A stretch of DNA of 64,000 nucleotides from Gentiana macrophylla. Taxonomy: Eukaryota; Streptophyta; Magnoliopsida; Gentianales; Gentianaceae. Under the pieces are notes generated by a model. It was given only the letters and a program-made list of their open reading frames with translations. It did not search any database and had not been told where the DNA came from. The position numbers were made by a program, and so were the translations under genes. The stretch spans positions 115,346 through 179,345 of the forward strand of contig JAOBSW010000307.1 in the NCBI GenBank assembly GCA_026214975.1, given 5' to 3'. Below, one piece after another: positions 54,816 through 64,000 of this stretch (position 1 is its first letter; each line of letters opens with the position of its first letter).

Positions 54816-55379
54816 TGGGGTTATGAGCAATATCGTAGCACTTTGATTATCACAATAGAGGACTATAGAGGCTCACTACAAAATTTGCAAGTCATGGAGC
54901 AAGTATCGCAACCATAGAACTTTACAAGTGGCATTGGCTAAAGCACGATACTACGATTTATTTGAACTCTGCCCTTGATTGTTTGTTTTAGCCTTCAAGA
55001 AACATCCCGAATCTAGAAACATATCGTCTAAGTCGGCCGACATCGGCCCGATCGAGAATCAACATATCCGGACAATGTGAGAGTGTTGTCGGTGGAGTAA
55101 GCAGAGACACTGGTGAAGTGCTTTTTGACATACTGTGAGAGCGATGGCGGCTTTCATGTAATGCGGCAATGGGGCATCGAAGCTGTGAGAGTTGTTGAAC
55201 AACAAAGATAAATATGGTGAGTAATAGTGAGATGAAGCGGTTTACCAACTAAACATATGAACTTAATGTTGTCGATGAGGAGATCTGAATCATCAGAATG
55301 CATGGTTGTTTTGTAGCCGTGGGAGTGTCCACTGGCTTGGCTGCAAGAAAAACAAAAGTATCAAGAAGTTTGGTGGCAT

Positions 55380-56010
55380 ATTGCCTATATGATATGAGAA
55401 TACCACTGATTTGTCATGTGCACCTCAATCACAGGAAAAACTTCAAATCACTCAAATCTTTGTTATGAAAAGTTGTTGAAGAGAATACTTAATGTGGGCA
55501 ATGTCATCAGGTTGGAGTGGTTATGTTGACATCATCTACATAAACAATAAGACCATGAAACTCACGCCTCTCACCCATAGTGAATAGCTATAATCATGAG
55601 CAGACTACTGAAAACCTTGGTGGCCGGGCAATGGTAAGCTTGTGATCTACGACTTCTTGGTTGTTTAAGGCTATAAATGGACTTTCTTAACTGCATACTT
55701 GAGTGGGACGGCACCATGATACCATGAAGGCAATCTCATATCTGGCTCTCCCACCAAATCCCCACCAGAGCAAGTCATTGTTAATATTTAGTTGCTTGGT
55801 GCCAACCTTTCAACTTCTTTGCAATGGCAATGAGTAGTCTAATTGTTGTAATCTTTTCCATGGGGGGAATGTCTCCTCATGGTCAACTCTAAAATTGTGT
55901 GTGTAGCCCTTGGCTACCAATCTTGCCTTCTACCTTTCAATGGTACCATCAGGCATGTACTTCACTTTATAAACCCACTTACATGATGAGATTCTTGCCT
56001 TAGGAAGATC
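55380..56010 (-). pseudogene. Copia reverse transcriptase remnant
   Basis: The N-terminal block ARISSCKWVYKVKYMPDGTI, then ARLVAKGYTHNFRVDHEETF (55860-55980). The catalytic block EFHGLIVYVDDVNIT (about 55520-55565) keeps YVDD intact. The block HNKDLSDLKFFL lies near 55440-55475. Stops and deletions separate them, so the domain is not translatable. Confidence 0.75.
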
Positions 56011-56879
56011 AACTAATTCTATGTATGTGTTTGTTTAGGGCGGCTGATCTCTAAGTCATTGCCTCTCTCCATTGAGAAGCTGGATGGCTTGATTGTAAGA
56101 TGTAAGTTACGAAGTCGGATTGAGCAGATCAATTGTGTGAGGAATAGAAAGTTAGAAATAGGATTTGTGAAGGTCTTAGAATTTGAGTGACTTGCTTGGA
56201 TTTGAGTGATCTTCTGTCTACATGCATATCAGAATCAACCACAAGATTGGGGGAGGTTTGTGAGGAAGAATCATCGAGGCCGATGGATAATCTTACGAGA
56301 GAATTTTGAGTTGTTAGGCAAAGTGATGAATATAGAGATAAGTTATTATTGGATGGGTGATGGTCGAGAGAGTTCGATATCATGGGATCGAGGATAAAGC
56401 CAAGAAGAGTGGAAAGTAGACCATTCTGAAGAAAGTTGTATTGGGCCGGCTTTGAAGGAGGCATGGAAAGGAAGTAAGACTAAATGGAAAATGACATCCT
56501 AGACACAAACACTTCCACTTGTGACAAAATCAAAAGTATATAGCCTTTGGTGGTCTTGGAATTCCCAATTTACACACGTATACTACTCACAGATCAAACT
56601 TAGGCGTGTTCTCCTTTAGGGTACATGCACCACCGGGCATGCAAAAGCTTTGAATTGTGTATAATCCATCTCATTCTTATACAACTTGTAAAATGTTGTA
56701 TCACCTTTCAAAACTGGTGTAGGCAAGTTGATGAGATTTGTGGCATGCAGTAAACAATGTCCCTTCTAAAACATAAGCAAGTTGGACTGAAACTTCAGGG
56801 CATGCACAACAATGATAAGATGCATGTGCTTCCTACAAAAATCCCGTTACTGTTGAGGGTAGCCACACATTTATACGAT

Positions 56880-57550
56880 GTATCATACCTTGCTAACATT
56901 AAACTCCTCCAAATCAAATTCCCTCTCATTGTCTGTCCTGATGACTTGAATGGTTTGATGAAATTGAGTAGTCACAAACTCACAAAAGGCATGCACTATT
57001 ACATGCACCTCCGCTTTTGATTTTAAAAGATAAACCCAGGTACACTTGGAAATATCATCAATTACGGTCAAAAAAATATTTATGTCCATTTATTGTAGAT
57101 GTCTTATATGGTCCCCAAATGTCCATAAGAACTAACTCAAAGAGGGAACTAGACTTAGACTCTCTTAAAGGAAAGATTAACCTCTTCTGTTTGGCCAAGA
57201 GCAAACATAGTGACACGATCTTTGCATTGTGCATTACCAACTCTTATAAGGGACAATGTCGCTAAAATATTTTTGTACAAATGTCCCAACTTGAAGTGCC
57301 ACAACATATCAGAAGGTATCACATCTGTTGTGGCACAACAAACTTTTATTACCAAGTCTTCTTGAAAGCCTCTTTGGACACAAAGATCTGATCCTTTAGC
57401 AACCATTGCTTCAATCCTCTTCCTATTCATTTCGTCCAGAATAACACTAGAGTCAGATTCCAACCTTACTGAAATGTCATTATCCCTGTAAGGCACCCAA
57501 TAGATACCAATTTGAAAGAGAAAGAAGCATCGTACGTTTCTCATTATCAT
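56880..57550 (-). pseudogene. Copia GAG-pre-integrase and integrase remnant
   Basis: PSDMLWHFKLGHLYKNILAT (about 57275-57335) is the GAG-pre-integrase motif. FELVLMDIWGPYKTSTINGH carries the first catalytic Asp, FLTVIDDISKCTWVYLLKSK follows, and IQVIRTDNEREFDLEEF carries the second (about 56895-56945). At least two shifts. The last catalytic Glu was not found. Confidence 0.78.
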
Positions 57551-57571
57551 ACTCCCATGTAATCTGACTAA

Positions 57572-57932
57572 TCATATATGACTAACAACAGCCTCATTAA
57601 CATTTGGCAATCCCACTTTGACACCCTTCACAAACTTGGACACATACATGGCATTAAATGAGAAAGATATGTGATCACTTGCCCCTGAATCCAATAAACA
57701 TAAAATGTAATATGTATAGCCTTTACCCGCACTATCAACAATAGGTTTGAAGGCTGCTATGAGGACCGGCATATGATTTACCATAGGAGACACATATGGA
57801 GAGCAAGGTACTTGATTGTGCTGAATCATCTTGAGAATTTCTTGATACTGTTCTTTGGTGAAGCCAAGCCCAGTGTGACTCTTTGGTCAACAAAGTCTCT
57901 AACATTTCCTTATGCTGGCCCTTTTGTTCCAC
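57572..57932 (-). pseudogene. Copia protease remnant
   Basis: CLLDSGASDHISFSFNAMYV (about 57645-57705) holds the copia protease active site DSGA..H. It joins gag C-terminal sequence upstream with a frame change. Confidence 0.75.
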
Positions 57933-58950
57933 CCATAACTTCCACCATATTTACGTTGCGTTTGGTTATGGAACCTTAGGGCAAACCATATTTTCTATAG
58001 CAAGTGTCCATTGTATGACCGTGAAAACCGTAATAGGTATAGTGTGCCTTCATTCCTTGCTTGTTGTGTACCTCGAAGATCCCCTCGGCTTTGCCATCAA
58101 ACTAACTATTAGGTAGTTTCTCTGAGTCTATTTGCAATCAACATAGGTGCATTACGAGCCTCTTTCCCCTAGCATCTGCCAGGTTGTTTTCTAGTTTGAT
58201 TGGCGGAGGTGTCATAATCATAACGATTACTCACCTGGAGAATCCGTTACTCGGGCATTTAAAAAACCATATGACATATTAGGTTTCAAAATAATATACA
58301 AAAGCTTTGATAATTGCTTTACAATTGCAACCTAAAACTCACGAGCACTTAGAATTGGCCTTATAATGCAAATCTCTTCCAAATTACCTTCATCTTAGCA
58401 AAATATTTTATCACGGATGAATTACCATGTTTCATATTTCTTAGCTCTTGTATGAGATCGACAAGATATCTGAATCCAAATTAGAAATTGATCGCCGAAT
58501 CATCCCATTACCTCTTGCCGGTGTTGATCCACGATGAACTTGAGCAATCGTCTTGGAAATAAGTTCAAATTCATGAAGTCACCATCGTGTTGCATTGATT
58601 CTAGCGTTGAAGGTCTTATCCCTTTCATACAGTGCGGTAAAATCTGCGTCGATGAAGCCGACATTATTCTTCATAATAAAAGCCATTCGTTGATTGGCTC
58701 CACGCATGATAGTAATTTCCTTCGATAATGGCTAAACCAAAACTGAATGGACTCTCATTGGGATGAATATACAACGGTCTAGAAACCCAAACAACCTCAC
58801 GATTAGCCATAGATCTACTCTGTATTGCAGTAAGCGGTTCGAATTCACAGCGGATCTTACATGTGATACCATGAAGAAGCGAAGAATACGAAGATAGGGA
58901 ATTAGGGTTTGGAAATTAAGGCTCTGAGAACAAGAAGAGGAGGAAGACAT
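57933..58950 (-). pseudogene. Copia gag remnant
   Basis: From near 58850 leftward the frames give PLYIHPNESPFSFG, LAIIEGNYYHAWSQS and MKNNVGFIDADF, the start of copia gag. YTYYGFHGHTMDTCYRKYG (about 57975-58040) is the zinc knuckle, with its first Cys apparently replaced by Tyr. Many stops. Confidence 0.7.
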
Positions 58951-59060
58951 ACATTCTCTTTTCTTCCTTTTTAATTAAAATATTGTATTTTTAGCTATTC
59001 TCTATATATGCTAATCAAAATAGTAGTCAAACAATACACATCTGGTCCAACCACAACACA

Positions 59061-60360
59061 ACCGTTGCATCATGAAATCTACACACCATATTTATTTTAG
59101 AGATAGAGCCAAAATCACTGTCTGAGTAAAAGGACAATCAGGACATCTTCAACATTTTATGGTTTATAGGAACAAAAATGATAAAAATGTACCACTGATA
59201 CCTCTTTTTTACACAGAAATGTTATTTTCTCTTCCATCTTCAATATTCAAAACAATTATATTTTTTATCCAAACTCTCATCACGAAATTCTTTCACCTTA
59301 AATCATATTTTTTCGACCTCATTATTTCGATATCTCAATTGATATTTTTCAATGTAATTTAGAAATCAAAGTATTTGATGCATTGATGATTGAGATATAG
59401 TGACAATAATAATGCTGTAACTATGTTGTCACTACATCTTCATTCATAACTTTATAAAAAGCCAAATAAGGTGTCCTTTGCATCGTCATAGACAACTTTA
59501 TGAATATCAAATGAGTAATTTGGGGTGGTGAGATAGGGTAGGGTAAGTGAATAGGTAGAATTATGGTAGATGACGGGTAGGGTGAATGGTAGGTAAGTAA
59601 GGATAGGGTAGAGTAAGGTATGATGAGATAGAAGCGAGGCTATGGTGGTAACATATTCAACATGAGTGAGTATGGCGAGTCACATTAAGATTACGATATG
59701 CAACAATCCCACATTGAGAGGCGGTTTGCGAGTATATATGGGATGGGATGTACCGTGACCTCTTTTCCGATCTCACGTCGATGGCGGCCTCAGAAGTATC
59801 CTTGGATACGGCCCTTTCAATAAAAATGTGTGAATTCCGGGTTGGGCGGACCTCTTCTTTGTCGAGGCAACACGGTATAAAAGGTCACCTGGGGGATATT
59901 ATGCTTGGCGCGACCTACAATTGCCCCCAGTGGTAATCTATGTCACGCGCTTTGGCTCGCCTTCTATGAAGGGATGAGGCGGAGCCATCGAGCGAAAGCG
60001 AGGACTACTGATTTGAGTGCGAGCCATGGAGATGCTGTGAAGTGCGCAAAATATCATGATCATGAGATAAAGATATTGAAGATCCGGCGGTGATCTATCG
60101 ATCATGTGATGAAACGCGGTGAGGATCTGTCTGCAGACAAATTCGGCGAAGATACGATAAATTTGGATGAATCCGGCGTCGAGAATCCTGGATATTACGG
60201 TGATGGCGGAGATCAAGACATGAAGGATCCCATGAACTGATGATGAGCATATGAAGATCGGCCGGAAAACCAAAATTGGCGGTTTTAAGTTTGCTGATCT
60301 TTATTTAACATTTGGATACGGTCAAAATCTGAGCAGAAAAATGCCAAAAGCATAATTTTT
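59061..60360. other. Spacer with GGGTA-rich stretch and a possible LTR edge
   Basis: 59520-59640 is rich in GGGTAGGGTA and GTAGGATAGGG, like the stretch at 8600-8885. CGCGACCTACA|ATTGCCCCCAGTGG at about 59910-59934 resembles a Tat LTR end next to a purine tract (on the minus strand). No matching partner LTR was found. A TATA-like GGTATAAAAGG sits at about 59873. No coding sequence is recognised. Confidence 0.35.
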
Positions 60361-60959
60361 CGGTATTAGAGCCAAGCGATATTGTTGGAAATATCACAAT
60401 CAAGTTTTAATGATTTCAACGGTGGATGTCGGCTAAGATGAGCAATTTCTCCGGTGTTTAGATAGTGTATGTTCAAGAACACTATGAAGGTGCTCAAGAA
60501 AAATATGAAGGTATGAAGAGCAACAAAGTTGTCGAAAAATGGCGAAGGTTGTCTGCGTTTAGTAATAATTAGTCGATTGATCGCCCTTGTTCGAGAGTAA
60601 AAATGCAGCTATTTATAGGGTAATAATTAGGCGGTTACAAAGGTGGTTATCAATTACAAGTGTAGCGTAACTAAATACAAGGCCGTCAGGCGAACTCACG
60701 ATTAGGCGAGCTTGTATCGTAACCGCTACTGGGCTCTTCACCTATAACCGTCGTGTATGAACCCAATTGCACAGTCAAGCGAGCTTGAGTAAGTAGGTAG
60801 CGGGCAGCGCTGAGGGCGGAGTAGGCGGCCACGGTATAGTGATTCGTGTCACCACGTAGATGGCGGTGAAGGTTTCTTGATCGGCGCTGCGTTGCTGGCC
60901 AATGATTGAATCGTAAAGGAATGAGGTAGGCTGGATTACTCCTGATCCGGTCCGGCTTA
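60361..60959 (-). mobile_element. Tat-type primer site and LTR fragment
   Basis: GGTATTAGAGCCAAGCGAT (60362-60380) closely matches GGTAGCAGAGCCAAGCGAT at the primer site of the large Tat element, so an LTR should start just to its right. The following ~580 bp have a minus-strand TATA box (CCCTATAAATAGC, about 60611-60625) and a length like that LTR, but no sequence similarity to it. The fragment ends where the next LTR begins. Confidence 0.45.
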
Positions 60960-62685
60960 TGATGCACTTAGATCAAGTGATAATAAAATACTTGACCACC
61001 ATAAACCAATACTAGCAGAGGACTAGGTCCATCGTAGTATAGCTCTGACGAATCAAGGTCGATCCCACGAGGGGAACCAATTGTGGAGTCATTTATATCT
61101 GAACAATTAATCATTCATGTCAAGGACACAAAGCGGTCTACGACCAACAAAAAAGACAAGAAAAAGTAAAGGACACAGCCCCGACACAACACATATAAAG
61201 ACCACGTAATTAACCTCCCCAATTATCATGTTATCGTTTGGATACAGAGATTCTATATAATTAAGCTAAACTAGAGCAACTATTAATCCGATCCATTATT
61301 TCTTTTATAGTGGCTACGGGGAGTCATCCCTAAACTAGATCTAGCTCGGTTAGGCCATCTAGATCACTTTATGCTACATCTGGCGTGACAGCTTTTCGGC
61401 CTCATAATCTCATGTATGACTGTATGCGCTTACAAAACTAGGGATGCGATATTAACCGTATTCCTCACCTGAGGCAACATTCCTTTGCCAGCGTACTTCC
61501 TAAGCGATCGCATCGGCCTCCGTCCCATTAACACTAACTTTTAGGTATATCGTTAATTGTCTACGATTTACGTATAACTAGGTGTCGACAATTCCCAAAT
61601 CTGAGCAGATCTAGATCACCATTTGAAAGTCGGAAGATCAATTCATGAGCCGACCTAGGGCCTATATTGGTATTTCCTAATGATCGCTAATTAAAGCAGG
61701 CGAACAGCATGCTGAGCGTAGCCATACCTACTAAGATAAGAATTACAGTGGACAATCACACCGTAAAGGCGTGGCTAGATTGACGGCGAAAACCTAAATC
61801 TTAGCATTTCTATATACTGTAACGGATAAAATAGAAACTCATAAAGCAATTATATAGATCTACTAAAAAACACAGTTTGTCGATCATACCAAAGTCATCT
61901 ATAGGTCACGGATACTTGAGATCACAGGCGTGTGGATCACTTATAGACAAGTAATCCCTCCTTGCCTCATATCGTATCCTTAGATCTACATCGTTTGGTG
62001 AAGAAACGAACAACCTCAAACAATAAATAATAATTTGGGGCTTAATTACAAAGAACTAAGAACAAATAAATAAAGAACTTACATTACTTGAAGATCTTGC
62101 ACAAAAAGCTTGCTCTAGAGAAAAATCGAGAACTTTATTATAAATTGTGTATATTGTATTGTGGTGTGTTTGGCGTGTTCATTCCATGCCTTTATTTATA
62201 GGAGTTCAAGCTAATTAAGAGATATACTTTAAAATGTCAAAACAAATAAGAGATAACTCTCTAAGCGATCTCCAATTAAAAGATAAAATGGCGCCCACTA
62301 GAATGTATCCTCCATTGGCGCCATCTTTGAGTGGTTTGCCATGCTTATCCGATCTCTTACGTGCTAATCCGATATTTATCTTGAATTTCCTTTGATTTAT
62401 CTTGAAATTTAATTCTTCCATTTGTATTTATCCTCCATAATTATCCAAATCATAAAATAGATATTTATCAAAAATAAATCATATTTAAATAAAGCGGATA
62501 AATATAATAAAAATGGATAAATACCGATTTATAAATAAAAGCAGATAAATACCAAATTATATTTTATAAATCACAAAACATTAAATAATCCATATAAACA
62601 TGTGATTTAATATAAAATACATATTATTAATCTCGATTTAAGGTCAGCGTTGATGACTTTTACGGGTATAATTTGACCGTCATCA
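60960..62685 (-). repeat. 3' LTR of a gypsy-like element leaving the window
   Basis: On the minus strand the sequence starts TGATGACGGTC (at 62685) and ends AGTGCATCA (at 60960), 1,726 bp with short inverted TGATG/CATCA ends. A TATA box (CTATAAATA) lies at about 62190-62205. The purine-rich CAAAGTCTAAGCTGGGTAGT directly precedes it. The partner LTR would be beyond 64000, so this rests on termini, promoter and tract only. Confidence 0.6.
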
Positions 62686-64000
62686 ACTACCCAGCTTAGA
62701 CTTTGATCGTCCCGAACAAAGCATCAATAAGTCATTCCCCATGAAAACAATTGTCATGGTCCAAGTTCATACTTACGAGAAGCTCAAGAGTCAACTCATA
62801 CCAGTCATGCTCATAAGATATCCATTATTCCACTACTCTCTGTGAACCGAAGTGATGTGTGCGTGTGCATTCGGTTTTATATAATCGAAGCAAGATTAGA
62901 GTTTATGCTAGCCGTAATCTCAACCTACCAACATCGAGCATTCCCAGCCCCTCTGCCTGCGCAATGGTTAAAGCACTAGAACAATAAGCAGGCGTATCAT
63001 GGGGTTTTTGGACTTGGAGACCGAAAGTACTACTCAAAGCCTCTTAAAGAGTTGAATATTCTTCTAATTATCTTCCATATTTTTTCAAATACTATCAATC
63101 TCAAGGAAGAAAACTTTTAGAGTATCCCCTATCTTAGATCATGCATAGCATTGAATATTACCACAGCGTGGGGCTACTTTGGTAATGTTACTACAAGCCA
63201 GTGTTTAACTTATTGTCAAAACACGAGATAATTCTCAAGCTTATTACTCCGCTTTGATGGCTAGAAGATAAGAATACATCAGTGAGATAAATATCGACTC
63301 TGGTCTACGCAACCAATCATCTACATAATGTACACATAATTTCTTGATTATTATGGTTGTCGCGGTAAAACTCGATTCAAAGATTGAGTGTCAGACAATA
63401 AATAACTACTTGCAACAAATCGGCATGAATATCTTAAATTTACATTCACATAAGTATAAAGTGATCACGTACTACTCCATGCAACTTGGTTCCTTTCTAT
63501 CAATTCTTAGCTAGGAACTCACAATTCTAAAGGTACAAGATAAATAATATGACATTTATTCAATTTTTTCAATTTTTTCACGTTTCATTCAATTTTCAAT
63601 TATAGTACATCATAAAGCTAAGTCTCACACCCCCTTAAACATGTCATTGTCCCTGATGACAAATAAAATAATTTAAGAAAAGACTTAGCTCTGAAACGGC
63701 TCTCAAGTAGATGCGAGAACATCGAAAGAAGTAATCTAAGCACGTCGTGGAGAAGCAAGTGAAGACACTGTCTAAGCAAACCAAATAGAAACTCACTGAA
63801 ACCGTTAATATCAAATCAATGGGAACGTATAAAACAATGTGGCGATAATTAGATATAAAATATCCAAAAACAAATTAAGCCACTTTATTCCATACAACCA
63901 ATGACAAGGAAAACCAAAGAGTTAAAACTACTCGTTAGAACTTAAAAGAAAAATACTAAATAGAAAGAAAGATAAACAATCAACTAAAGATGGTAATCTT
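62686..64000 (-). mobile_element. 3' untranslated region of the gypsy-like element
   Basis: No coding sequence is seen. A second purine tract, ATGTTTAAGGGGGTGTGAG preceded by CAGGGAC (minus strand, about 63627-63656), lies ~950 bp before the LTR. The Athila element shows the same two-tract layout with ~1,040 bp between tracts. Gag and pol would lie to the right of the window. Confidence 0.5.

Larger units (their letters stand above)
54510..59060 (-). mobile_element. Decayed full-span Ty1/copia element
   Basis: Short direct repeats, CTATTCTCTATATGTGCTAGTC and CAAAATAGTAGTCAAACAATAC, occur at about 54547-54592 and 58996-59039. They are the likely LTRs (roughly 90-100 bp). A purine tract on the minus strand (GAGGGAGGGGGGTGG) adjoins the left one. 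Between them, in order, are gag, protease, GAG-pre-integrase, integrase, reverse transcriptase and RNase H, all with stops and shifts. LTR edges are approximate and no target duplication was established. Confidence 0.75.

Noticed and set aside
59900..59935. Possible Tat LTR end plus purine tract (GACCTACA|ATTGCCCCCAGTGG)
   Set aside because: No partner LTR and no similarity to the LTR fragment at 60380-60959, so I did not call an element here; kept only as a note in the spacer entry.

Overview
The window is nuclear DNA of a flowering plant, most likely a eudicot. The evidence is plant-only gene families (an invertase/pectin methylesterase inhibitor and a HECATE-type bHLH), Athila and Tat Ty3/gypsy elements, Stowaway and hAT MITEs, tRNA-derived SINEs and a plastid psbD fragment. 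I cannot name the species. It is a gene-poor interval in which only one gene is clearly intact (6190-6735, +, inhibitor). A second (51368-52169, -, HEC3-like) is clearly recognisable but is split across frames.

Layout. 1-306: two tandem SINE 3' ends. 994-5700: a complete Ty1/copia element without coding capacity (LTRs 999-1330 and 5351-5695, target duplication ATGTC), carrying a 59-bp tandem repeat and a (TA)n tract. 6190-6735: the inhibitor gene. 7019-17380: small elements, including hAT elements with visible target duplications, two SINEs with 12- and 19-bp duplications, and scraps of copia protease, gag and RNase H. 17862-42835: a nest three layers deep. A ~270-bp TA-flanked MITE is split by a minus-strand Tat element (17994-42689, target duplication ACTTA). 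The Tat element is in turn split by a plus-strand Athila element (24041-37874). 42968-43377: two more MITEs. 44214-45666: ORF1 of an L1-type LINE. 46106-49481: a deleted copia element holding a Stowaway MITE. 51368-52169: the bHLH gene. 53466-53603: a psbD fragment of plastid origin next to a hAT element. About 54510-59060: a decayed copia element on the minus strand. 60361-64000: a Tat-type LTR piece, then the 3' LTR and 3' region of a gypsy-like element that runs off the window.

The most interesting object is the Tat element. Read on its own (minus) strand it has LTR, primer site, gag and protease, then jumps directly to the last part of integrase. Reverse transcriptase, RNase H and most of the integrase core are gone. 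In the opposite direction (plus strand) it carries two separate genes, each with its own TATA box. The first has a well-formed intron in its 5' leader. The second encodes a domain that also occurs in the env-position ORF of the Athila element that happens to be inserted in it. So one protein family is present in two nested elements of different lineages, antisense to pol in one and sense in the other. The Athila env-position ORF also has what looks like its own promoter, built from GGGCGCCCGTC repeats like those in the LTR.

Caveat: paired LTRs differ again and again by CWG or CCWG in one copy versus CG in the other, and many coding frameshifts fit the same pattern. Some of the apparent decay may therefore be sequencing error in methylated repeats rather than biology.
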